Source of the DNA: Vibrio europaeus
GTDB lineage: Bacteria; Pseudomonadota; Gammaproteobacteria; Enterobacterales; Vibrionaceae
Direction: 5' to 3'
NCBI RefSeq assembly: GCF_001695575.1
Contig: NZ_LUAX01000001.1
Location: forward strand, 1,798,001-1,862,000
DNA: 64,000 nt
Shown: positions 38,069 through 45,860 of the stretch, one piece after another
Position numbering within the stretch: the stretch's first letter is position 1
Layout of the letters: every line of letters starts with the position of its first letter
The notes under the pieces: generated by a model
The model's database searches: none
Told to the model about the DNA's origin: nothing
What the model saw: the letters and a program-made list of their open reading frames with translations, nothing else
Translations under genes and position numbers: made by a program

Positions 38069-38710
38069 CTATGGACGCAATATAACCGTGTAAGGCTGAG
38101 TAATCGTTGGATCAGAACGGATCAATACACCATCTTGGGTACGAATACTATTAAGGGTATCAAGATCTCGACCAATACGATCCGCTGGTAAGAAGCCTTG
38201 CGCCGTAGCAACCACAACACGCGACTGCATGCCTACAACACGAGCGTTCACCAATACACCGCCTTCTTGGCGTAACATCGTGCCCGTTAGTACGTATTGA
38301 ATATCTTGCTCTTGCGCCAAATCTTTCCAATCACGACTAAAGGCAAAATCACCTTGATGCGTTACCTGTATAGACCCCGTTGTTTTGAAGTCTACCACTT
38401 TAAAACCGCGACGTTGGAACTGATGGATAAAACCTTCAGACACAGAGTTACCTAACCAGTTGGTCGCATCCATGTTTTGTAGGTCAACAAACGAGGTAAC
38501 CGCAATTGGCGTGCGTGCAGACACACTGGTGTTCGAAACCATTAAGTCTTCCGTCATACTCTCTACAAAGAAGTCAAGAGTATGACGCGGGCTCTCCATA
38601 AGCATAAACTGCGAGCCTGGGTACGGTTCTTTACCGTTATATATTGGAGCATAGGCACAAGCAGTGAGAAACACCACAGGGACTAGCGATAGCCATTTTT
38701 TCATTCTCAA
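38069..38710 (-). CDS. flgO: Flagellar outer-membrane lipoprotein FlgO
   Basis: A 213-residue lipoprotein with lipobox LTAC (Cys about 18). The FlgO domain covers most of the rest (PIAVTSFVDLQNMDATNWLGNSVSEGFIHQFQRRGFKVVDFKTTGSIQVT...VLTGTMLRQEGGVLVNARVVGMQSRVVVAT). The flgOP operon is Vibrio-typical and is divergent from flgT. Confidence 0.94.
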   Translation of the reverse strand: MRMKKWLSLVPVVFLTACAYAPIYNGKEPYPGSQFMLMESPRHTLDFFVESMTEDLMVSNTSVSARTPIAVTSFVDLQNMDATNWLGNSVSEGFIHQFQRRGFKVVDFKTTGSIQVTHQGDFAFSRDWKDLAQEQDIQYVLTGTMLRQEGGVLVNARVVGMQSRVVVATAQGFLPADRIGRDLDTLNSIRTQDGVLIRSDPTITQPYTVILRP

Positions 38711-38764
38711 ATCTCCGATACATTAAGGCTTAAAATGTCAGATCTTTTAGCTCTCTTCTAAAAG

Positions 38765-38780
38765 TGGAACATTCCTTGCT
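38765..38780 (+). promoter_or_regulatory. Sigma-54 promoter of flgT
   Basis: TGGAAC-ATTCC-TTGCT, one change from the consensus core, 87 bp upstream of the flgT start. Confidence 0.75.
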
Positions 38781-38866
38781 TTTCTAAGTTTGCAACTATT
38801 TAGAAAGCAATGCCTAAATCAGCTAAGATTTAATAAGCAAGAAATGAACCAACTTGGTAACTAGAT

Positions 38867-40003
38867 ATGAAAAAATCGCTTCTTCTCTTCTTCTCCACAC
38901 TTTACCTAAGCATGCTTGCCAACACGGCAACAGCAGCGTGGTTTGAAGTGACTGGGACGGCTACTGTTGTCTCTTCAGAAGAAGTCGCCCGTATTCATGC
39001 CTTAGAGGATGCTCTATTCAAAGCTGTAAGCTTCTCTGGTGCAGATATTGGCAGTATCTCTAATCTACGCCCTCTGTTAGAAAGTGATAGAAAAGAGTAT
39101 CAATTTACCAACAGCGAAGTACGCTATATCTTGGTTGATGAGCAGAAAACTCGCAGTGGCGTGATGTTTGTCAAAGCTCGCATTGATATTTACCCATCGG
39201 CAACGGGTTGCCACGTTAGCCAGTATAAGAAGACGTTTCTGGTCGGCAATATAGATATTGCCTCCCCTCAACAAGCGGTAATGGGGCAAATCTATAGCGT
39301 GGGTGATGACTTCGCTAATGTTATCAATCGTCAGCTAGACCAGCAGTCTGCCAACTTCGTCTCTGTCGGTACCACCGATTTTGAAATTAACAAGCGTTAT
39401 CCAGAGCGGCTAAAGATGATCGCTGAAGACACCGGTGCTCAATACATCATTGGTGGTGTCATTACCGACTTAACTGCCACCATTGAAGCGGGTGGTTTAC
39501 TCAGTGATGACGTGATAAATCGCCAGTTTGCTTTGGAGATGCAAGTCTTTGACGGAAAGACAGGCAACGAAGTCTATAACCGTAATTATCGCGAAGTCGC
39601 ACGTTGGCCGTTTGCTAAAACCAGCCAAGTCGATACACGTAGTGCACGCTTTTGGGCTTCGACCTATGGCGATATGATGCTGCGCGTTAGCCGCAATATT
39701 ATGTTGGACCTAGAGTCAGAGGTCTCTTGTAAAATCACATTGCCAGAAGTGGTGGCCAAATGGGATAACACCATCACAATCGATCTCGGGCGCATTCATG
39801 GCGTAATGGAAGGCGACAAACTGCAGCTATGGCACACAGGTTCATTTATAGACCAACGAGGTTTGCCACGTAACAAGGTAACCGAGACTGATATCACTCT
39901 GACTGTATCACGTGTCTATGAGAATGAAGCGGAGCTAAAAGTTGACCAAGCAGAACTTGCCGGAAGTATTCAAATCGGCGACGTCATGCACAAGCTACTA
40001 TAA
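38867..40003 (+). CDS. flgT: Flagellar H-ring protein FlgT
   Basis: A 378-residue periplasmic protein with signal peptide (MKKSLLLFFSTLYLSMLANTATA). It is the H-ring subunit around the LP ring of Vibrio sodium-driven motors. It shows the N-terminal domain (WFEVTGTATVVSSEEVARIHALEDALFKAVSFSGADIGSISNLRPLL), the middle FlgO-like domain and the C-terminal domain ending KVDQAELAGSIQIGDVMHKL. It is divergent from flgO. Confidence 0.95.
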   Translation: MKKSLLLFFSTLYLSMLANTATAAWFEVTGTATVVSSEEVARIHALEDALFKAVSFSGADIGSISNLRPLLESDRKEYQFTNSEVRYILVDEQKTRSGVMFVKARIDIYPSATGCHVSQYKKTFLVGNIDIASPQQAVMGQIYSVGDDFANVINRQLDQQSANFVSVGTTDFEINKRYPERLKMIAEDTGAQYIIGGVITDLTATIEAGGLLSDDVINRQFALEMQVFDGKTGNEVYNRNYREVARWPFAKTSQVDTRSARFWASTYGDMMLRVSRNIMLDLESEVSCKITLPEVVAKWDNTITIDLGRIHGVMEGDKLQLWHTGSFIDQRGLPRNKVTETDITLTVSRVYENEAELKVDQAELAGSIQIGDVMHKLL

Positions 40004-40056
40004 AAGCACCACTTCATGCTTAACTTATGATTTGACATCAGTATCATAAGATTAGA

Positions 40057-40133
40057 GCTCCCGTGGCACAGCTGGATAGCGCGATCCCCTCCTAAGGGAT
40101 AGGTCACAGGTTCGAATCCTGTCGGGAGCGCCA
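40057..40133 (+). tRNA. tRNA-Arg (CCT), integration target
   Basis: 77 nt with CCA encoded. Acceptor GCTCCCG/CGGGAGC, anticodon CCT in loop CTCCTAA. The 3' half from the anticodon loop onward is repeated at 55969-56015. The gene is intact, so insertion restored its 3' end. Confidence 0.96.
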
Positions 40134-40135
40134 GA
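40089..40135 (+). repeat. Left attachment repeat (attL)
   Basis: 47 bp from CTCCTAAGGG to GCGCCAGA, identical to the copy at 55969-56015. It forms the 3' half of the intact tRNA-Arg. Confidence 0.93.
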
Positions 40136-40140
40136 TCAAT

Positions 40141-40178
40141 AAAGGCCTGAGAGCAGATTTTGCTGTCAGGCCTTTTTA
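40141..40178 (+). terminator. Terminator downstream of tRNA-Arg, carried by the island
   Basis: AAAGGCCTGA...TCAGGCCTTTTT stem with an inner GCAG/CTGC stem. It lies inside the island just past attL and so replaces the chromosomal terminator at 56018. Confidence 0.88.
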
Positions 40179-40193
40179 GTATTTTTATTTCTG

Positions 40194-40211
40194 TGTAGCA
40201 AATATGTAGCA
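40194..40211 (+). repeat. Left internal 18-bp repeat, candidate integrase arm site
   Basis: TGTAGCAAATATGTAGCA is itself two TGTAGCA copies 11 bp apart. The identical 18 bp occur at 55821-55838 just upstream of the integrase start, in the same orientation. Confidence 0.6.
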
Positions 40212-40580
40212 AATAATTGTAACTTGATGGAAATCACCTAGCATGAATTTGGACATAAATGAGTCATAGATATTACTAAACTAGCGTTTAACGAATTGCT
40301 CAGAGCATTTATTGCAAAATGTCTAGTGTATTGACCAATTTCACTTATCCACTACAACCACTACATAGAATCTCGAAGGTTACATTCGGCGAACAATAGA
40401 AAGCATGAAGCTCAACTAACTACCCTATCAATACATGAAAGAAAAAATATGAGAGCGACTGCATATATAAAAATCACTTATAATATGATTTGCCTCAGCT
40501 CCCTCCCTCAAGGTACAAATTAACACAACAAATAATTAACACAGTTGTTACATATCGATAAATCACATAAGGAATATGTC
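40212..40580. other. Gene-free AT-rich stretch upstream of the peptide cassette
   Basis: I see no convincing gene. A 24-codon frame from about 40449 lacks a ribosome-binding site. The last 60 bp must hold the promoter of the peptide gene, but no box stands out beyond AT richness. Confidence 0.4.
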
Positions 40581-40658
40581 ATGAAGAAGCTAGACAAATC
40601 GAAACTATTTTCAGTAATCAAAAACGGCTCGCCTGTACTGAAGATCGTCGAAAACTAA
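40581..40658 (+). CDS. 25-aa peptide, candidate RiPP precursor
   Basis: A short frame, ATG 40581 to TAA 40656, with AAGGA 8 bp upstream. It encodes 25 residues, starting MKKLDKSKLF and ending GSPVLKIVEN. The lysine-rich first half could be a leader and the Asn-Gly-Ser-Pro...Glu-Asn tail the core. It has no double-glycine site and no signal peptide. It lies 22 bp before an exporter gene and shares its strand with an HExxH enzyme, so I infer a modified secreted peptide. The alternative is a leader peptide controlling the exporter. No known family is recognised. Confidence 0.55.
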   Translation: MKKLDKSKLFSVIKNGSPVLKIVEN

Positions 40659-40680
40659 TCTAGTCAATGGAGGCAATTTG

Positions 40681-41916
40681 ATGAACTACTATCTATATAT
40701 TTTTTCTCACTTAGCCTCCATTGTTGCTTTTCGTAGTACAACAATTGTCATCATATGGGCGGTAGTACAGTCTTTCGGTCAAGCTGAGAGCGTAGGCGCT
40801 CTAGTCGCGATCATGTGGGTTGCGAATATCTGCTTCTTACCTATATCTGGTTTTCTACTGGATATGTACTCAAAAAAAACCATTATTCTGATCTCTAGCG
40901 TTGGCTCTCTTTTAGCTTCAGCTCTATTGGTCTATTGTTATGAATCACTGCTAAGCTGCATACTTATTGTTTCACTCCTCTCGATTTTTAACAGTGCTAT
41001 CTCAGCAGCTCCAAATAGTCTTATCCCCTTACTCGTTGGTAAAGAGAAGCTAACAAAGGCCATTGGCCTTTCTTCCACATTAAACTCGCTACAAGTCATT
41101 ATCGGCGTGGTCATCGGTGGGGGCGTTATTTATGCCATTGGGGTAGAAGTTTCTCTGTATGTTACCGCGACTCTTTACTTTCTTTCCCTGGTCTTGGTGT
41201 TGTCTATGACATTCCCTAAAGCACCCATTGAAAGCGGAAAAACACCAAATAAAGCAACTCAAATCACTCAAGGGTTTCGTAGCCTTAGAAGCCTAAAGCC
41301 GGAGGTCATGTTTTGCCTGTCTGCGATGGTGGGCAATTTCATCTTGACCCCCTTGGTATCGGTCATCATCCCAATTTATGTTCAACATGGACTCAATAAC
41401 AACGTGGGTTATGTCGTTCTATTTGAATCAGCGATAGCTATAGGAATGATTCTTGGTGGAACGATATCGATCAGAGCTACCGCTTGGCTTACACGATACC
41501 ATCAAGTGTTATTGGGAGGATGTTTGATAGGACTTGGCGTTATCGGTTTCGCTTCACTTGAGCACGCTTATCTCAAAGCCTTCGCTCTGTTCTGCTCTGG
41601 GATGGGATTGACGATAAAAGGCATACCATTTAGCTCTTTGAGAGGTCATGCCGTACCACATGACTATAAAGCTCGAATTGAATCCGCTATTTTCACGCTA
41701 TGTATACTAAGTATTCCGATTGGCAGCTTTACGTTCAGCTACATACTGGATAACACACTCCTTGATATCAATAACCTTGTCATGTTCATGGGTATACTCA
41801 TTATCCTATCTCTCGCGTTTATCACTTTCTCAAAGGAATCAGTAAAAGCTCTCAAACAGGGCGATGACGACCTTGAGCATTACTACACCCAAAACTACCC
41901 AAAGGCTTTCAAGTAA
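40681..41916 (+). CDS. MFS transporter (candidate peptide exporter)
   Basis: A 411-residue major facilitator protein with about 12 membrane segments and the usual cytoplasmic loop near residue 185-205 (IESGKTPNKATQ). The loop-2 motif appears as SGFLLDMYSKKTII (about 58-71). Start ATG 40681 has GGAGG 7 bp upstream; a TTG directly before it is not needed. Its stop TAA touches the ATG of the HExxH gene (no gap). In this setting it probably exports the product of the 25-aa peptide; a drug or metabolite efflux role cannot be excluded. Confidence 0.85.
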   Translation: MNYYLYIFSHLASIVAFRSTTIVIIWAVVQSFGQAESVGALVAIMWVANICFLPISGFLLDMYSKKTIILISSVGSLLASALLVYCYESLLSCILIVSLLSIFNSAISAAPNSLIPLLVGKEKLTKAIGLSSTLNSLQVIIGVVIGGGVIYAIGVEVSLYVTATLYFLSLVLVLSMTFPKAPIESGKTPNKATQITQGFRSLRSLKPEVMFCLSAMVGNFILTPLVSVIIPIYVQHGLNNNVGYVVLFESAIAIGMILGGTISIRATAWLTRYHQVLLGGCLIGLGVIGFASLEHAYLKAFALFCSGMGLTIKGIPFSSLRGHAVPHDYKARIESAIFTLCILSIPIGSFTFSYILDNTLLDINNLVMFMGILIILSLAFITFSKESVKALKQGDDDLEHYYTQNYPKAFK

Positions 41917-42942
41917 ATGGACATTACAAAAACAAACTGGGCGACCCCTAATTCACAAAATGCCAATACCATTATCAACCTTAACTTGGATGGAATTACA
42001 GACAGCTTTAACTACCTTTATGAATACTCTGGGCGGGATGATTCGAAGCTTAAGACATTCCTAACTCAAAACCGCTCTGCTTTACGTAAAAACATGCCAC
42101 AAGCCTTCCTATACCATGAGTATATGGCCAGGAATGTAGAGCGATCCGATTTCAAACTTCAGGACACATTCGATCATCTGTTCACGGAGTTGGGTTCTGA
42201 GAGTTCGAGCTCTCTTGAAATTGTCCCTTTTGGCGAGCGATACCAGGTATTTACAAACCAAGTGATTCAATCATTGATAGCCGCTGATCATCTGGAGTGT
42301 TATGGCGAGCATTTGGTGGAAAGAAATCAAGGGATCACCACTCCTAATAGAGACCAGTTTCAATATACCCTAGAGGAAGTACAAAAGTGTTTATCATACA
42401 TAAAGAGCTCCTGCCCTGCTTTGTATGAGGAAATAAACACGGTTGTATCTCAAATACACATAATGAGCTCGCCGCATGTGAACGCAGGTAGCTACCTGAG
42501 TATGCTCGGTATGTTCAATATTCGCTATTTAAAAAGCGATGTTGAGCACTGGAGTCGTTTAGCAGAACACATTATTCATGAAGCAGCCCATAACTTACTC
42601 TATCAACTGTGGTATCAAGAGCCAATTATCACCAGTGATGACGGAGTGTTTTATACCCCATTTCGAAAGGACGAGAGACCGATCAGTGGGGTATATCATG
42701 CGATGTTTGTGCTCGCACGAACCATCTATGGCTTTAACCATTTGTTGTCCAATCCTGATATTGAGCTCAAACAGAGTGATATTAGTAGTCACTATAATGA
42801 AGCGAATAACCAGCTTCCTTTCACAGAGAAGTTTTTTCAAACCGTTGAGGTGATTGAACAATCCGGGAGGCTTACACCATTTGGCCAAAAGGTAATGAAC
42901 GATTGTGTTAGCTTGGTCAGAGAATGCCAGTATCGAGTTTAA
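41917..42942 (+). CDS. HExxH-motif protein, probable aKG-HExxH-type peptide beta-hydroxylase
   Basis: A 341-residue cytoplasmic protein without signal or membrane segments. The metal motif is HEAAH (221-225) in EHIIHEAAHNLLYQLW. It is followed by TPFRKDERPISGVYH (247-261), where His261 is a likely third ligand and the Arg-Pro stretch is typical of the family. This arrangement is that of the TIGR04267-like HExxH proteins now described as alpha-ketoglutarate-dependent beta-hydroxylases of ribosomal peptides, rather than of secreted proteases. With an adjacent 25-aa gene and exporter it suggests a minimal RiPP pathway. Classification is from memory of the family, not from a search. Confidence 0.65.
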   Translation: MDITKTNWATPNSQNANTIINLNLDGITDSFNYLYEYSGRDDSKLKTFLTQNRSALRKNMPQAFLYHEYMARNVERSDFKLQDTFDHLFTELGSESSSSLEIVPFGERYQVFTNQVIQSLIAADHLECYGEHLVERNQGITTPNRDQFQYTLEEVQKCLSYIKSSCPALYEEINTVVSQIHIMSSPHVNAGSYLSMLGMFNIRYLKSDVEHWSRLAEHIIHEAAHNLLYQLWYQEPIITSDDGVFYTPFRKDERPISGVYHAMFVLARTIYGFNHLLSNPDIELKQSDISSHYNEANNQLPFTEKFFQTVEVIEQSGRLTPFGQKVMNDCVSLVRECQYRV

Positions 42943-43147
42943 AAGCAGTAATCCATGTAACAGCTTTAAGATACATAGTCCTTTGAGTGTGTATGTAATG
43001 CACATTCAGTCAAAACCAAAAAAGCATCGATATTATCCCTTTCCTATTCTATTTGCTTCTTAATTTGTAAGCGGGTCATGAAGCCCGCATTCAAAATAGC
43101 TAGGCGTGAAGAATAAGATCAACTCTCCTACTCAAAGGAGAATTGAA

Positions 43148-43237
43148 ATGGCAAAACCAGAGCCAGACATCGACTCGCTTCTGCCTTGGAACTTCAAGCA
43201 CTAACAGGATCGCTCAGTGGGTTCATGGGGCGGATAT
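43148..43237 (+). pseudogene. Possible IS66-type right-end remnant with an 18-codon frame
   Basis: ATG 43148 to TAA 43202 encodes 18 residues ending SLLPWNFKH, like the C-terminus of IS66-family transposases. The following TGGGTTCATGGGGCGGATA resembles the right terminal sequence of such elements. AAAGGAG precedes the ATG and can pair with TCTCCT (43124-43129). The rest of 42943-43348 shows only a GCGGG/CCCGC hairpin at 43071-43088 and no gene. An independent tiny gene is the alternative. Confidence 0.35.
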
Positions 43238-43348
43238 AGTTAAACCACGAGACTTTAGCACTTTCGAGCTTGAAAGTGTCGGCTGTAACGGTTCTGGACA
43301 AAAGCGAGTTGGAGTAGATCATACCAGTAGATAACTTAGCTTAAGATA

Positions 43349-44317
43349 CTAATCTGAATTCTGTCGAGTGGTGATTGTGGAATTAATATCGTATTGCTCA
43401 ACAATAAACTGTTTTAACCAAGAATGAGCTAAATCTCGACTTCTGTTTCCATGCCAAAACAACGGGTAAGTTAATGGAGGAACACAAATCGGCAATGATA
43501 AGACTTTCAGATCCATTTTCTTAGCGGCATGTTCAGCAAATCGTTTAGGCGCCGTGAGGATAAGTTCGGTATGACTACATAACTCTGCTGCGCTATTGAA
43601 ATCTGGTACGTATAGAGCAACATTTCGTTCATGCTGTTTTTCTGCCAATTTCAAATCAACCAGCCAACGCTCGTTCGAATAATTTTTTACCATGATATGC
43701 CGGTAAGCGATGTAGTGTTCGAGGTCCCAAGGCTCATGTAAGCAACGGTGATTATTATTTACTAAACAACAAAGCTCATCTTGATATAGCTCTTGAGAAA
43801 CAATGCCTTTCGGTGGCATCAGCGTGCGAGCTTCATCTTCTGGTTTCATATCTTTACCTGTTATAACAAAGTCTAACTCTCCCCGTTGTAGGCGTTCAAA
43901 AGTATCGGCTCCCCAACGGCATGAGTCGATAGTTATATTCGGAGCATGCAAAAGCACTTCTGCTATGAACTTTGGGAAAATCAAGGAATAAGAGCTTTCG
44001 ACTACTGCAATGCGAAACTTTCGAGAACTTTTAGCGGGATTAAATGTTGTGGGAGCCGTGATTCTCTCTATGTCGATCAGTAAGCACTGTAACTCGGACT
44101 GAATATGCTTAGCCTTGAGAGTGGGCTCCATCCCATAACCAGACCTTTCCAATAGTGGATCATCAAACAATACCCGAAGCCTTGCCAAGCTTTTGCTAAT
44201 TGCTGACTGGCTTAAATTTAAGTGTTCAGCCGCCCTAGTGACATTTCGTTGCTCTAATAACACATGCAGAGTTACAAGTAGGTTTAAATCAAGTCTGGCT
44301 AAATGTTTTATACTCAT
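43349..44317 (-). CDS. LysR-family transcriptional regulator
   Basis: A 322-residue LysR regulator. The N-terminal helix-turn-helix is clear (LNLLVTLHVLLEQRNVTRAAEHLNLSQSAISKSLARLRVLFDDPLLER, about 11-58). The remainder is a periplasmic-binding-like effector domain (about 90-300). It is divergent from the DMT transporter and epimerase genes with 115 bp between them, so it probably controls them. The inducer is unknown. Confidence 0.93.
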   Translation of the reverse strand: MSIKHLARLDLNLLVTLHVLLEQRNVTRAAEHLNLSQSAISKSLARLRVLFDDPLLERSGYGMEPTLKAKHIQSELQCLLIDIERITAPTTFNPAKSSRKFRIAVVESSYSLIFPKFIAEVLLHAPNITIDSCRWGADTFERLQRGELDFVITGKDMKPEDEARTLMPPKGIVSQELYQDELCCLVNNNHRCLHEPWDLEHYIAYRHIMVKNYSNERWLVDLKLAEKQHERNVALYVPDFNSAAELCSHTELILTAPKRFAEHAAKKMDLKVLSLPICVPPLTYPLFWHGNRSRDLAHSWLKQFIVEQYDINSTITTRQNSD

Positions 44318-44432
44318 TCGTTCGTCATCTATGCCTAATGGGAATAGTTATATTGAATATATTCCATTTTTGTTCATAGAACGAATTGTTTAACCTTGTG
44401 CTCGTAACTTTGCACTAAAGGAGAACAAAATA

Positions 44433-44867
44433 ATGGAACTCATACTAACAGTAGTGATTGGACTAATTGGTGGCATCGCCGTAGGGACTCAAACTCCAAT
44501 TGCAGGTGCTATGTCGCAAAGAGTTGGTGGTGCAGCCAGCAGCTTTATTGTTCATTTAGGTGGATTAGTGGCATCTGGAGTACTTTTGCTTTCTCGCCGT
44601 GGGGAAAATATCGAGCAATGGCGAGAACTTCCTTGGTATATGTTATGTAGTGGTGGACTCGGGTTAGTGCTGTTTCTTACTGTTAGCCATACAATCCCAA
44701 AATTAGGGGCCGTATCTGGTGTCACGCTAATTATTGTTGGACAACTAGTCGCTGGACTTGCGATCGACTATTTGGGGGCTTTTGGTACTGTTCCTCGTGA
44801 TTTAGAAATCACCAAAATTATAGGCCTTACCCTATTGCTTATCGGCGCTTACCTGATCATTAGGTAG
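44433..44867 (+). CDS. DMT-superfamily (DUF606/YdcZ-type) membrane protein
   Basis: A 144-residue protein with about five membrane segments. The start ELILTVVIGLIGGIAVGTQTPIAGAMSQRVGGAASSFIVHLGG is characteristic of DUF606/YdcZ proteins, half-size members of the drug/metabolite transporter superfamily. The start has AAAGGAG 9 bp upstream. It is followed 29 bp later by an epimerase gene. The substrate is unknown. Confidence 0.85.
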   Translation: MELILTVVIGLIGGIAVGTQTPIAGAMSQRVGGAASSFIVHLGGLVASGVLLLSRRGENIEQWRELPWYMLCSGGLGLVLFLTVSHTIPKLGAVSGVTLIIVGQLVAGLAIDYLGAFGTVPRDLEITKIIGLTLLLIGAYLIIR

Positions 44868-44896
44868 TTTAATTTTTGAAGAGTTCAGGTGATCTT

Positions 44897-45790
44897 ATGC
44901 GAGTTTTAGTTACAGGGTCAGGAGGCCGCATTGGTCGCAACATATACATCCATCTCATGAGTCAATTTCATGTTGAAGGCCTAGATATCCAACCGTGCTC
45001 AACAGTTGACCACCTTGGTGACATAAGAGATTCAAACCTGTTGAGAGTGGCTTTACGTGGTGTAGATATCGTCGTTCACACGGCAGCACTTCATGCACCA
45101 CATGTCGGTAATCGCACTGAAGATGAATTTTTTGATATTAATGTATATGCCACTGAAGTTATCGCAAATATAGCAGCCGAACAGGGTGTATCTCACATCA
45201 TATTTACTAGTACAACTGCACTGTATGGGTCAGCGTCCACACCGAATGGTAAAGCTAGTTGGATTACAGAAAGTACCACTCCTTTACCCAAAACCATATA
45301 CCACAAAAGTAAGATTGAAGCAGAACATCGACTAGAGAAAATATCAAAGAATATCGGTTTGCCGATAACTGTACTTCAGATATCTCGCTGCTTCCCAGAG
45401 CCTGCCGATATGATGGCTATATATAGGCTAAACAGAGGAATTGATGCTAGGGATGTCGCCTCTGCTCATGTTTGTGCAATTAAGGCCAGACTCAGTGGGT
45501 TTAATCGTTACATCATATCAGCCGACTCTCCGTTTCATACAAACGATTGTGAGCAGCTCTATCTTCAGGCTGATAAGGTGATTACAAAACATGCACCAGA
45601 TCTAGCTCAAGAGTTCACCACTAGAGGTTGGTGTTTGCCTACTAGCTTGGATCGTGTTTATGACTCATCGCTTGCACAGAAAGAATTGAATTGGATTCCT
45701 AAATACAACTACCGGGAAGTCTGTGCTCAATTAGATGCATGTATTGCTGAAGTACTGCCAACATCAAACACAAGCATGAGAGCTTGGTAA
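44897..45790 (+). CDS. NAD-dependent epimerase/dehydratase (extended SDR)
   Basis: A 297-residue extended short-chain dehydrogenase. The nucleotide site is VLVTGSGGRIGRN (GxxGxxG, about 3-15). The catalytic YHKSK is at about 136-140 and DIVVHTAALHAP is the conserved strand. I use ATG 44897 with AGGTGAT upstream rather than a TTG at 44876. It is probably co-transcribed with the DMT gene under the divergent LysR. The substrate is not predictable from sequence; nucleotide-sugar or small carbonyl compounds are possible. Confidence 0.85.
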   Translation: MRVLVTGSGGRIGRNIYIHLMSQFHVEGLDIQPCSTVDHLGDIRDSNLLRVALRGVDIVVHTAALHAPHVGNRTEDEFFDINVYATEVIANIAAEQGVSHIIFTSTTALYGSASTPNGKASWITESTTPLPKTIYHKSKIEAEHRLEKISKNIGLPITVLQISRCFPEPADMMAIYRLNRGIDARDVASAHVCAIKARLSGFNRYIISADSPFHTNDCEQLYLQADKVITKHAPDLAQEFTTRGWCLPTSLDRVYDSSLAQKELNWIPKYNYREVCAQLDACIAEVLPTSNTSMRAW

Positions 45791-45860
45791 CTCATTTTGG
45801 GGCAAAGATGAGCCAGCATAAATCCTACTGAGTCGAAGTTGGATAGGAATGGTTTAGTGC

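Noticed and set aside
42578..43005. Alternative frames over the end of the HExxH gene on both strands
   Set aside because: They are shadows of the real gene, with no ribosome-binding site or recognisable content.
43071..43088. GCGGG/CCCGC hairpin after the HExxH gene
   Set aside because: The stem is short and no T run follows on either strand, so it is not supported as a terminator.
43148..43204. The 18-codon frame as a second RiPP precursor
   Set aside because: Its tail and the following bases look more like an insertion-sequence end, and it is over 200 bp past the enzyme with no link to the cassette.
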